Source of the DNA: Comamonas sp. KCTC 72670
GTDB taxonomy: Bacteria > Myxococcota > Myxococcia > Myxococcales > Myxococcaceae
NCBI GenBank assembly: GCA_014656495.1
Contig: BNCN01000009.1
Location: 124,001 to 188,000 of the forward strand
Length of the DNA stretch: 64,000 nucleotides
Reading direction: 5' to 3'
This document shows, piece after piece, positions 33,852 to 45,442 of the stretch. The translations under genes and the position numbers were made by a program. The notes under the pieces are model-generated. The model saw only the letters and a program-made list of their open reading frames with translations. It did not search any database and had not been told where the DNA came from. Position 1 is the first letter of the stretch, and every line of letters starts with the position of its first letter.

Positions 33852-35507
33852 TCAGGCGCGCAGGGGCAGGGTGAAGGCGAGCTGGAAGCGCGTGCCCGCG
33901 TGCTCCGGCCGGACGGTGGCGGTGACGTGCACGCCGCGCCCGCCGCTGTCCGTGGCCACCAGCTCGCCGCGAAGCTGGCCGTTCTCCGTGGCGCCCTGGA
34001 AGAGGAACACCTCCGCGGCCTGCGAGAAGATGGCGTTCACGTCGTCACCCGCGGCGCTCGCGGGGAGCTGGTCTCTCACCCAGGTGGCGAAGCGGACGAT
34101 GCGCCCGGTGAGGAGCTGCGCGGGCAGCGGCACCGCGTAGCCGCCGCCGAACACCGTGGGCGCGGCGGCCAGCAGCACCGCGTCCGCGTTGCGCCCGCTG
34201 CCCAGGCCCAGGATGCCGCGCGCCTCCAGCCGCGCCTGCGCCCGGATGGGGAGGAAGTGCTCGGTGGGGACGGACAGCCCGCCCTGCAGCTCCCAGGTGG
34301 CGGGGGCGCGCAGGCCGCCCGTCTGGCCCATGATGCGCGCGAAGGCGCTGGTGTCCCGGAAGCTGGCCGCGAGCATCGCCGCCACCGCGAGCGCGGGGCT
34401 GGTGAAGCTCACGCGCCGGGCCACGCCGCGCCCCTCGCTGGCCACCGCCACGCGGTTGATGACGGCGCACAGCCAGCGCGAGCCCTCGTCCTGGCGCAGC
34501 TCCGTCCACGCCTCGGGGACGTTTTCGCGCTCCTCCTCCAGCGCCAGGGCCAGCTCCGCCGGCGCCACGCCGAGCAGCGACGCGGGCACCGCCGCCACCA
34601 CCGGGAGCTGCGCGCGCTCACCCAGCGCCGCGAGCCGGGCCAGGAGCGCCGTGTCGTCGGTGGCGTCCAGGATGAAGAGGGCGTCGGGGCGCTCGAAGGG
34701 CTCGGCGGCGAGGGCGCCTTGCACGGCGTCCAGCAGGGCGGGGCCCGCCACGTCCAGCACCTCCACCGCGATGCCGGAGGACGCGGGCGCCTGGTCCAGC
34801 AGCCACTTGAGGCCCCGCCACGCGGACTCCAGCCGCGCCACGGGCTCGGCGGCGAGCACGTCCTTCGCGGTGAGCAGGAGGGCTTCCTCCACCAGGCCGC
34901 GCGCCGTCTGGCGTGACACGGCGGCGGGGGAGGCGGTGGGCGCGGGCGCGGCGGGCACGCGCGGGTTGATGGCGCGCAGGAAGGCGTCCACGGCCCGGGA
35001 CGCGGCGGCGGGGGAGCCGGCCTCGGCGCGATTGAGGAGCGCCTCCACCAGGTCATCGCCGGATTCGGCGGGCGCGGCGGGCGCGGGGGCCGGGGGCGGA
35101 GCGCTGGCGGCGCGCAGGGCCTCCGCCACGGCGTCCGGCAGGCGGCCCGGGCCGGTGATGGTGGCCACGCGCGTGGCGGCCTCCTCGGGCGTCAGGGTGC
35201 CCAGCGGGTCCGTGCCGGACAGCGCCTCATACAGGTGATGCAGCTCGCGCAGCACGGGGACGTGGGTGATGACGCCCGCGAGGCTGAAGTCGCGCAGCTT
35301 GTCGATGGACAGCTCCACGGTGCGCGTGTCGCTGGCCCCGAGCCGGTCGGGGACGGTGACGCGGAGGCCGGCGGCGGCGCGCACCAGCTCCTCGTTGAAG
35401 GTGTGGACGTTGAGCGCGAAGCGCCGCCCCGTGGGCGCCGCGGAGGTGGCTCCCGCCACCAACCAACGTACGCGCGCGTTCGCTGCACTGCCTTCGGTCT
35501 GGCTCAT
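33852..35507 (-). CDS. TssB-TssC-like T6SS sheath fusion protein
   Basis: A 551-residue protein from the ATG at 35507. Residues 25-100 resemble TssB/VipA: RRFALNVHTFNEELVRAA, VELSIDKLRDFSLAGVI, VPVLRELHHLYEAL. An Ala/Pro linker (130-200) leads to a TssC/VipB-like half: EPVARLESAWRGLKWLLD (221-238, the LExxWRGL signature), DEGSRWLCAVINRV, PTEHFLPIRAQARLEARGIL, PLPAQLLTGRIVRFATWVRDQL. It is shorter than the two separate proteins combined. No TssA, D, E, F, G, J, K, L or M gene is visible nearby. It may build a sheath-like tube, or be a regulator; only the homology is seen. Confidence 0.75.
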   Translation of the reverse strand: MSQTEGSAANARVRWLVAGATSAAPTGRRFALNVHTFNEELVRAAAGLRVTVPDRLGASDTRTVELSIDKLRDFSLAGVITHVPVLRELHHLYEALSGTDPLGTLTPEEAATRVATITGPGRLPDAVAEALRAASAPPPAPAPAAPAESGDDLVEALLNRAEAGSPAAASRAVDAFLRAINPRVPAAPAPTASPAAVSRQTARGLVEEALLLTAKDVLAAEPVARLESAWRGLKWLLDQAPASSGIAVEVLDVAGPALLDAVQGALAAEPFERPDALFILDATDDTALLARLAALGERAQLPVVAAVPASLLGVAPAELALALEEERENVPEAWTELRQDEGSRWLCAVINRVAVASEGRGVARRVSFTSPALAVAAMLAASFRDTSAFARIMGQTGGLRAPATWELQGGLSVPTEHFLPIRAQARLEARGILGLGSGRNADAVLLAAAPTVFGGGYAVPLPAQLLTGRIVRFATWVRDQLPASAAGDDVNAIFSQAAEVFLFQGATENGQLRGELVATDSGGRGVHVTATVRPEHAGTRFQLAFTLPLRA

Positions 35508-35910
35508 GGTCCCGCGTCCCCTCTGCGTCGTGGAGGCCGCTACGTTACCGCGCCCGCACCCCTTGTGCGGCGCGAGCCGTCCGGTCCCCGCTTGAGCGGT
35601 GCTCTCCGGCCCCGCATATGTCGCGCGAGCCGCCCCCGAGCCCGTTGAAGTCAGCGGGGCCTCCCAAGGAGATGCGCGAGCCGCCCCGGCCCTGGTCACC
35701 TGCCGCTCGGGCGCTGGTGACTGCGAGCACCACCCCATGACGAGGGTCACCAGGGGACGTGGGGGCCGCGCGGGTTGGGGCACGGAGCACCTTCAGTAAA
35801 ATCAACGAGTTGAGTGGCGCTGGGGCCCGCCGGGCCGTTGGCACACCTGCTGCTACTGGTGCGTCCGTCGCCTACCGAAGCCCTCCACTCAATCCCGAAG
35901 GACCTCCGCC
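35508..35910. other. Divergent intergenic region
   Basis: About 400 bases between the divergent sheath-like gene and the SLT transglycosylase gene. I see no credible gene. It carries the sigma-54-like promoter at 35839-35853 pointing right. A promoter for the minus-strand gene should also be here but is not assignable. Confidence 0.6.
35839..35853 (+). promoter_or_regulatory. Sigma-54 (-24/-12) promoter candidate
   Basis: TGGCAC at 35839-35844 and CTGC at 35850-35853 give the invariant GG-N10-GC spacing of RpoN promoters (GG 35840-35841, GC 35852-35853). It lies 57 bp before the SLT transglycosylase ATG at 35911. A sigma-54 activator gene with FHA domain sits 2 kb downstream, which supports but does not prove the call. 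Confidence 0.5.
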
Positions 35911-37059
35911 ATGCGCCTCTCTCCCCTCAGCGGCTCCGCCACCTCCGCCATCCGCTCCCCGGCCCAGGATGTCTCCGTCTCCCGTCCTTCCTCGGCGCTG
36001 ACGGGCCCGTCGGGTGCCACGGGCCAGAAGCCCTCGCTGGGCCGGCTCGGGATGCAGCAGGACGGCTTCGACGTGGGCGGCGGCAAGCAGCAGGCCCTGG
36101 GCAACCTGATTGAGGGGGCCATGCAGCTCATCAACACCCTGGTCCAGCTCCAGCAGTCCATCCAGGGGGGTGGCGCGGCGGGCGCGCAGGGCGCGCAGTG
36201 TGGCACGGGCGCGCAGGGGGTCTCCGGCGCGCAGTGCGGCACGGGCGCCTCGCCCTTCAAGGGCTTCGAGGACAGCTCCTTCTCCTCCGCGTCGGCCTGC
36301 GGCGGTGGCCGTCCTCCCGTGGAGCTGAACCCCGGCGCCCAGCAGGGCCCGTCTCCGTTCATGAATGATCCGGTGGAGGGCCTCACGCAGGGCGCTCCGG
36401 CGGGTGGCCCCCAGGGCGCGCAGGGGGCGGGTGGTGGCGCCGCGGCACCGTCGGCGGCAGACGCCTCGGGCGCGGGTGGCCCGGTGTCCGCGCCGGACGT
36501 GGGCGGGACCTCGGCCGGTCCGGGCGTGGGTGGCGCGGTGTCCGCGCCTTCCCCCACCTCCACCTCGGGCGCGAGCGGCGGAAAGGGCCTGGGCGGGAAC
36601 CTGCCTCCCGCGCTGGAGAAGCTGCGCCCGCTCATCGAGTCCGCGGCGGCCAAGGCCGGCGTGCCCGCGGAGATGATCGCCGCGCAGGTCTGGGCGGAGT
36701 CGCGCGGTGACGTGTCCGCCACGTCCACCAACGGCGGCAACGGCCTGACGGACACCGGCCTGATGCAGGTGAACCCGAACACCTTCAAGGAGCTCCAGGC
36801 CAAGTACCCGGACCTGCAGGGGAAGGACCTGTCCGACCCCGCCACGAACATCCTCGCGGGCGCCTACTACATGAAGGACATGAAGGAGCAGTTCGGCAGC
36901 ATCGACCTGGCCCTGCGCGCGTACAACTCCGGCCCGAACGGCGTGGACAAGAGCAACCCGCACGCCATCCCCGCGGGCACGGGTGACGCCAACTACGTGA
37001 AGAAGGTGTCGCAGTTCATGGAGACGCTGTCCTCGGGCCAGGGCTCGCTGCCCGCCTGA
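35911..37059 (+). CDS. SLT-domain lytic transglycosylase with low-complexity N-terminus
   Basis: A 382-residue protein without a signal peptide. Residues 1-225 are disordered, rich in Gly/Ala/Ser/Pro, with GAQGAQCGTG repeats and few hydrophobics, as in secreted effectors or harpins. Residues 232-382 form a goose-lysozyme/SLT domain: IESAAAKAGVPAEMIAAQVW, the catalytic Glu in WAESRGD, GLMQVNPNTFKEL, NILAGAYYMKDM and ALRAYNSGPNGV. It cleaves peptidoglycan glycan. The lack of a Sec signal suggests export by a special route or lysis (inference). A GAAGGA site precedes the ATG at 35911, and a sigma-54-like promoter lies upstream. Confidence 0.9.
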   Translation: MRLSPLSGSATSAIRSPAQDVSVSRPSSALTGPSGATGQKPSLGRLGMQQDGFDVGGGKQQALGNLIEGAMQLINTLVQLQQSIQGGGAAGAQGAQCGTGAQGVSGAQCGTGASPFKGFEDSSFSSASACGGGRPPVELNPGAQQGPSPFMNDPVEGLTQGAPAGGPQGAQGAGGGAAAPSAADASGAGGPVSAPDVGGTSAGPGVGGAVSAPSPTSTSGASGGKGLGGNLPPALEKLRPLIESAAAKAGVPAEMIAAQVWAESRGDVSATSTNGGNGLTDTGLMQVNPNTFKELQAKYPDLQGKDLSDPATNILAGAYYMKDMKEQFGSIDLALRAYNSGPNGVDKSNPHAIPAGTGDANYVKKVSQFMETLSSGQGSLPA

Positions 37060-37085
37060 GGTCCGTCAGGGTGTGACGCCAGTCG

Positions 37086-37145
37086 CGAGGCCGGCGGGTG
37101 CGTGAGGGGACCCCTCTCACGGCCCGGCCGGCCTCGTCGTTTTCG
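37086..37145 (+). terminator. Intrinsic terminator of the SLT transglycosylase gene
   Basis: CGAGGCCGGC (37086-37095) pairs with GCCGGCCTCG (37127-37136), with further pairing inside, followed by TCGTTTTC. The stem is strong and the T run adequate. Confidence 0.75.
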
Positions 37146-37147
37146 CC

Positions 37148-37188
37148 AAAGAAGAAACCCGCACCGAAGGCCGTCCTTCGATGCGGGT
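37148..37188 (-). terminator. Intrinsic terminator of the C39-like peptidase gene
   Basis: On the minus strand ACCCGCATCGAAGG pairs with CCTTCGGTGCGGGT (one mismatch) around a 4-base loop, at 37157-37188, then TTCTTCTTT at 37156-37148. It lies 72 bp after the stop of the peptidase gene. Confidence 0.75.
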
Positions 37189-37259
37189 CCGTGCTGTGGG
37201 CCTCATCGCGGGGTGGCGGATGCCACGCGCCCGCGGAGGCCGTCGGAGCGGCGGTCTGT

Positions 37260-38033
37260 TTATGAAGACTCGCGGCCGAAGCTGGTGCGCGCCCGGGAGC
37301 CGCCGCCGTCCGTGTCACCCAGCACGCTGGTGTGCAGGTTGGCCTTCTCCACCAGCGTGCTCTCGTCCATGGCGACCTGCGGGGTGCCCACGACGAGCAT
37401 GCCGCCACCCTTGTGCAGCTCCCACGCGGAGCCCACGGCGTCGGCGATCTGCTGGCCGGACACGGAGTACTTCGAGCCGTTGTTGGTGTCCTTCACCTGG
37501 TAGTTGCCCTGGTCGTCCTTGCCGTCGACGACGACCCAGTGCGAACCCCCGGCCACCTTGGTGTCCTGGCCCGTGGCGAGCCGGTTCGTGTCCAACTGGA
37601 CGACGACCTGCTGGCCGCGGGAGAGCGCCTCGTCCACCGACGGCATGTCGAAGTTCGAGGTGCCCTTCTTCACTTCCAGGTTCTCGTGCGCGAGCATCTT
37701 CGCGAGCTCCGCCGGCGTGGTTCCGCCGCCGTCGGTGAAGCGCGACTCCAGCGAATCCATCTTCTGCGAGGCCGACACCGCGTCCTTGCCCGCGGTGGGC
37801 GACAGCATGGTGGCCACCGCGGCGCCGCAGTTGGCGTCCTTGGTCTGCTTGACGACGTCGGAGTCGCCCGCCGCCGGCTCGAAGCTGTCGGTGAAGTACT
37901 GCGCCACGACCTCCGGAACGGCCGGCTGCGGCTGCTGGGGGGCCTGGGCCTGGGCGGGCTTCGCGGGCTCGACGGGCTGCTGCGGACGGGTCTCCGCGAG
38001 CCGCGCGATGGACTGGAAGAGGTTCACTCGCAT
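37260..38033 (-). CDS. C39-like papain-fold cysteine peptidase domain protein
   Basis: A 257-residue protein starting at the ATG at 38033 (AGGGAAG upstream). After a Pro/Gln-rich tail (about 1-45), the C39-like catalytic Cys is in DANCGAAVATML, and the His and Asp partners are in GSHWVVVDGKDDQG and VKDTNNG. The motifs match the papain-like peptidase domains of peptide exporters and of secreted myxobacterial proteins. No Sec signal is present. It is convergent with the SLT gene, each having its own terminator. It may be an exported hydrolase that acts together with the transglycosylase (inference). Confidence 0.82.
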   Translation of the reverse strand: MRVNLFQSIARLAETRPQQPVEPAKPAQAQAPQQPQPAVPEVVAQYFTDSFEPAAGDSDVVKQTKDANCGAAVATMLSPTAGKDAVSASQKMDSLESRFTDGGGTTPAELAKMLAHENLEVKKGTSNFDMPSVDEALSRGQQVVVQLDTNRLATGQDTKVAGGSHWVVVDGKDDQGNYQVKDTNNGSKYSVSGQQIADAVGSAWELHKGGGMLVVGTPQVAMDESTLVEKANLHTSVLGDTDGGGSRARTSFGRESS

Positions 38034-38122
38034 GGCGGTCTTCCCTGGGGGCTGGGCGGAGCCCGGATGGCTCCAATCCGAGGTTATCTCCGAACTCTGG
38101 AGAAAGTTGTTTCCGGCGCTTT

Positions 38123-39463
<1,341 letters not shown>

Positions 39464-39521
39464 GGGGGAGGGACGCTAACATGCCCGGCGCGCCCCGCCA
39501 CCCGTTGGGTCCACGGAGACG

Positions 39522-42281
<2,760 letters not shown>

Positions 42282-42591
42282 GGGCAGTGCACCTGACGCG
42301 ACTCTAGCCGCGCTCGCCCATCAGGCCCATGTTCCGGCCCGCCCGAATGGTTGGCCACGCACCAGGCGGGTGTCGGCCATGACCGACGCGCGCGCGGAGG
42401 AGCGGGGACAACCACCTGAAATGACGCGGGAGCGGCTGCGCGGCGCTTGGGGGGCCTGGTGGCCCTCTCCCGATTCGAGAATGCGCGAAGGGCTCGCAGG
42501 GAGCGCGAGAGGGCGACGTCCGCTGCGTGACATGTGCCATGAAAGGCGTGTCGCGTTTCACGCGGGTCCATCTTTCGAGAGGGGAATGTCG
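42282..42591. other. Divergent intergenic region
   Basis: Some 310 bases between the kinase gene (minus) and the beta-helix gene (plus). No gene is credible and I see no clear terminator, promoter box or repeat; promoters of both flanking genes are expected here. Confidence 0.5.
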
Positions 42592-43344
42592 ATGTCGCTG
42601 AAGGGCCATGAATTGGGCGCGCAGCTCGAGGCACGCGGGCCAGCGCTGAAGAAGGACTGGCTGCTGAAGAAGCAGGGCGCGGGGGAGGTGCTGGAGTCCT
42701 TGGCGGAGGACGCGGCGTCGCTGGGCGCCAAGCCGGTGGCGAAGCTGGCCGAGAATCTCTCGCACCCCGTGGCGGCCTATGCGTTGGCCCTGTTGCTCGA
42801 GGGAGCGCCGGGTGAGGCGCCCGAATCCAAGGAGGTCGAGAAGCTCCGCGTGAAGAAGGGACAGCTCATCACGGGAGACCTTCACGTGAAGGGGACGCTG
42901 GCCGTCGAGTCGAACCTGGTCGTCGTCGGGAACCTCGAGGCCGGGCGTATCACCGTGGGCGAGGGCGGCAGCCTGGCCGTGGGAGGGAATCTGAAGGCCC
43001 GTGCGCTGGATGGGGATGGGTGGATTCTGGTGCGGGGGGACGTCGACGCGGACCTGGTGTGTGGCTACTACGAGGCCGGTGAGTTCGGCGTGGCGGGCAC
43101 GCTGCGGAGCCGGCTCGCGGTGTTCTCCAACCACGGCGCGGCGGTCGCGAAGAACGAGGCCCAGCACTTCTTCGACCTGTGGGACCCGAGCCCCAAGAGC
43201 AAGAAGTACCAGGAGCTGCTCAAGCTTGTTTCGCCCAAGGCGGTGCTCCCCGAGGACGAGGACGCCGACATGGGCGTCCTGCAGGTGGACTTCCGTCCGC
43301 TGCTGAAGCTGGCCGAGGCGGGCAAGCCCTTCCTGCGCGAATAA
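42592..43344 (+). CDS. Polymer-forming-like beta-helix protein
   Basis: A 250-residue protein; the ATG at 42592 is preferred to that at 42586 because GAGAGGGG ends 7 bases upstream. A helical N-terminus (about 1-85) leads to short repeating strands: KGQLITGDLHVKGTL, SNLVVVGNLEAGRI, GGSLAVGGNLKARAL, GWILVRGDVDADLV, then CGYYEAGEFGVAG. The beta-helix and GYYxxG ending match the C-terminal domain of the ankyrin protein at 20735, and recall bactofilin-like proteins. No signal or enzyme motif. Its role is unknown, perhaps structural or an immunity-like protein. Confidence 0.72.
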   Translation: MSLKGHELGAQLEARGPALKKDWLLKKQGAGEVLESLAEDAASLGAKPVAKLAENLSHPVAAYALALLLEGAPGEAPESKEVEKLRVKKGQLITGDLHVKGTLAVESNLVVVGNLEAGRITVGEGGSLAVGGNLKARALDGDGWILVRGDVDADLVCGYYEAGEFGVAGTLRSRLAVFSNHGAAVAKNEAQHFFDLWDPSPKSKKYQELLKLVSPKAVLPEDEDADMGVLQVDFRPLLKLAEAGKPFLRE

Positions 43345-43353
43345 AGACGCCGC

Positions 43354-43379
43354 GGGGGCGTGCCCGCGTGCACGCCCCC
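43354..43379. terminator. Stem between convergent genes
   Basis: GGGGGCGTG (43354-43362) pairs perfectly with CACGCCCCC (43371-43379) around an 8-base loop, right between the convergent beta-helix and Sit immunity genes. No T run follows on either side. Confidence 0.5.
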
Positions 43380-44104
43380 TAACTGCGTGCGTGCACTTCG
43401 CGGAAGGTGATGCCGTCGAGATGGTGGCGCCGCGTGGCCTCCACGAACCGCTCCGTGCCAATGACCATGGTCGCGAAGTTGCCGACACGGAACAGGTCGA
43501 CCCCCGAGGGGAGCGAGGCCGCATCCAGGATGGGCGCCTCCGGGCGCGAGAAGCCATGCCGGCCACACATCCCACAGGGCGGCGGTGTCTCCGGGGGAAT
43601 GCAGTCGGGGTGCAGTCGGCCCAGTGGCTCCAGTTGGAGTTCCAGGAACTCGGGCGGGTCCTTCTGCCGGAACGTCAGCTCGGTCCGGCAGCCCACCAGT
43701 CCCTCGACACCGCCCTCCTGAAGGCGTGACAACACATCGGGCTGGACCAGCAGCAGCAGTTGCTCGACCCAGGCGATGGCGCCGAAGCGGCCCGTGGCCT
43801 TGCCCATCAATGGACCGAAGCCTGTTCCAGGAGGGAGCACGGCATGCGGAGGCACGAGGGGACGCACCAGCTCCCGAAGGCGTGCGAATTCGGAGAAGGG
43901 CTCGGGGCGGGGGCGCTCGAACAGCGCTCGCTCGGGGAGGTGCGTCAGGTCAACGCAGGGGTAGTCGTACCCGACGTCGCTCCATGTGGCGCCGCACGTG
44001 GGGCAGTGCACTCCCGGGAGGCCCCACTTGTGCCACGCATCGATGGTGCCGCCCGGATTTGTCGCGGACGACGTGTCCTCGCCGAGCCAGAAGAACCGTG
44101 TCAT
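43379..44104 (-). CDS. sitI6: SitI6-like double-CXXCG immunity protein
   Basis: A 241-residue cytoplasmic protein with two CXXCG motifs, CPTCGAT (Cys34-Cys37) and CGMCGRHG (Cys177-Cys180), the hallmark of the myxobacterial double-CXXCG paralogous family, now known as SitI immunity proteins. The start ATG overlaps the toxin stop by 4 bp (ATGA), so toxin and immunity are made together. It should bind and block the partner SitA toxin in self cells. The start, LGEDTSSATNPGG, also fits the family. Confidence 0.87.
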   Translation of the reverse strand: MTRFFWLGEDTSSATNPGGTIDAWHKWGLPGVHCPTCGATWSDVGYDYPCVDLTHLPERALFERPRPEPFSEFARLRELVRPLVPPHAVLPPGTGFGPLMGKATGRFGAIAWVEQLLLLVQPDVLSRLQEGGVEGLVGCRTELTFRQKDPPEFLELQLEPLGRLHPDCIPPETPPPCGMCGRHGFSRPEAPILDAASLPSGVDLFRVGNFATMVIGTERFVEATRRHHLDGITFREVHARS

Positions 44105-44775
44105 CGCTGGGTCGAGTAGTACGACTGGATGGGGCCGCCCAGCAATTGGAAGCGGTAGATGAGCTCCCCCGCGTGTTTGTAGATGTCCGCGGGCGTGGCT
44201 CTGGGGTGGGCCAGCATGTAATCGCGCCAGGCTTGGTTCCAGGCGCCACCTCGGCCAGCCCCTCCGTGAGTCCTCCGGTGGAGGTCGCGTGGAATCGGCA
44301 GGGTGTAGTTGTGAATCTTGACGCCCTGGCGCTCGAACCACCTCGCGAGGAGTTCGGCTTGCGGGAAGATGTGATGCTTCTCGAAGCGGCCGGCGGGGAG
44401 CTGATGCGTGGGCGGCACCGTGCGCTCGCGCACCCCATTCCAGTTCGGAAACACCATGACAGGGGCCGCGCTGTTGGCGCGCCTGTTGTCGCGTCCCCAG
44501 TTCCGCCGAGGCCCGCTTCCTGGCGCGGCGGCGACGGGAGGCCTCGCGGGAGGAAACCGCGCCGGCGTCACCTCGTCGGGCAGGTCCTCGCAGAAGTAGA
44601 GCCCGCACACGTCCTCATCGCATCGGAGCGAGACGCAGGGATCCTCATCGGACGGGCGACACGCCTCCGATACCGCGTCCGGCTCGCTTCGGCGCTCCGG
44701 GTGCGGGACGGTCGAACAGCCCAGCAAGGACACGGCCAGCAGGAGCCAGGGCGCAGGGGAGCGTCGCACAGTCAC
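44101..44775 (-). CDS. sitA6: SitA6-like polymorphic toxin lipoprotein
   Basis: A 224-residue lipoprotein from the GTG at 44775: signal PWLLLAVSLLGC with the lipid-bearing Cys at 20, then a Cys-rich tether (CRPSDEDPCVSLRC, VCGLYFC). The C-terminal toxin domain starts near 95 and has KHHIFPQAE (His134-135) and DLHRRTHGG (His166, His170), an HNH/GHH-like nuclease pattern. SitA proteins are transferred between kin cells by TraA/B outer-membrane exchange and kill recipients lacking the matching SitI, as reported for Myxococcus xanthus. The overlap with the immunity gene is typical. Confidence 0.85.
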   Translation of the reverse strand: MTVRRSPAPWLLLAVSLLGCSTVPHPERRSEPDAVSEACRPSDEDPCVSLRCDEDVCGLYFCEDLPDEVTPARFPPARPPVAAAPGSGPRRNWGRDNRRANSAAPVMVFPNWNGVRERTVPPTHQLPAGRFEKHHIFPQAELLARWFERQGVKIHNYTLPIPRDLHRRTHGGAGRGGAWNQAWRDYMLAHPRATPADIYKHAGELIYRFQLLGGPIQSYYSTQR

Positions 44776-44841
44776 CGAACCCTATCTGAAGCAGTCCCAG
44801 CACGTGCACGCCTGCGCTGCCCCGGTTACCTTTGCGCCGCC

Positions 44842-45252
44842 ATGTCCCTTCGCAAGGATTACATCGAGCGCCTCATCGAGGAGTTCGCCGCCGCGCTCTC
44901 CCGCATCATCAAGGCGCGCCGGGAGAAGAAGCTCGCGGACGCGCAGCGCCTCATCCAGGAGACGGCGCTGTCCACGCTGGGCATGGAGTACATGGCCCTC
45001 CTGATGGCGGACCCGGCGTCCACCGCGAAACTGTTGGGTGCCCCCACGCGCGTGAAGGTGCTGGCCCGGCTGGTCGCCGAGGACGGCGAGCTGATCGCCG
45101 AGCAGGGTGACACCGCCACGGCCACCGCCCGCTTCCAGTACGCGCTGGCCCTGTATGGCGAGGTCCAGGCCCTGGGCCTCGCCCCGGATGGCGACGACAC
45201 CGCCACCATCGCCCGGATGCAGGGCTGGCTGGCGGCGCCGCATTCCCGCTGA
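44842..45252 (+). CDS. DUF6483-like helical protein
   Basis: A 136-residue cytoplasmic protein starting at the ATG at 44842. It opens RKDYIERLIEEFAAALSRII and continues with TLGMEYMALL and TPR-like helices (TATATARFQYALALYGEVQAL), features I associate with DUF6483. Its function is not known. It is divergent from the toxin gene and 190 bp before the dehydrogenase gene. Confidence 0.65.
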   Translation: MSLRKDYIERLIEEFAAALSRIIKARREKKLADAQRLIQETALSTLGMEYMALLMADPASTAKLLGAPTRVKVLARLVAEDGELIAEQGDTATATARFQYALALYGEVQALGLAPDGDDTATIARMQGWLAAPHSR

Positions 45253-45442
45253 GCCCAATCCCTGTCATCCCCGCGGCGGATGACTCACGGAGTCGGTCCG
45301 CCAGTCGACATCCCAGTCCTCCGGATGTCTTCCATTGGGCGTGTCCAAAGGCACCCTCGGGGACCCCTGGGTTGCATGTCAGTCCATTCCCCCGGTTACA
45401 CTGGCAGGCCATTTCTTCACGCCAGACACCTGGGGGGTGTGC

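Noticed and set aside
36181-36240. Short GCGCAGGGC-type repeats, CRISPR-like at first sight
   Set aside because: They code for a GAQGAQCGTG low-complexity run in the SLT protein; units are too short and without regular spacers.
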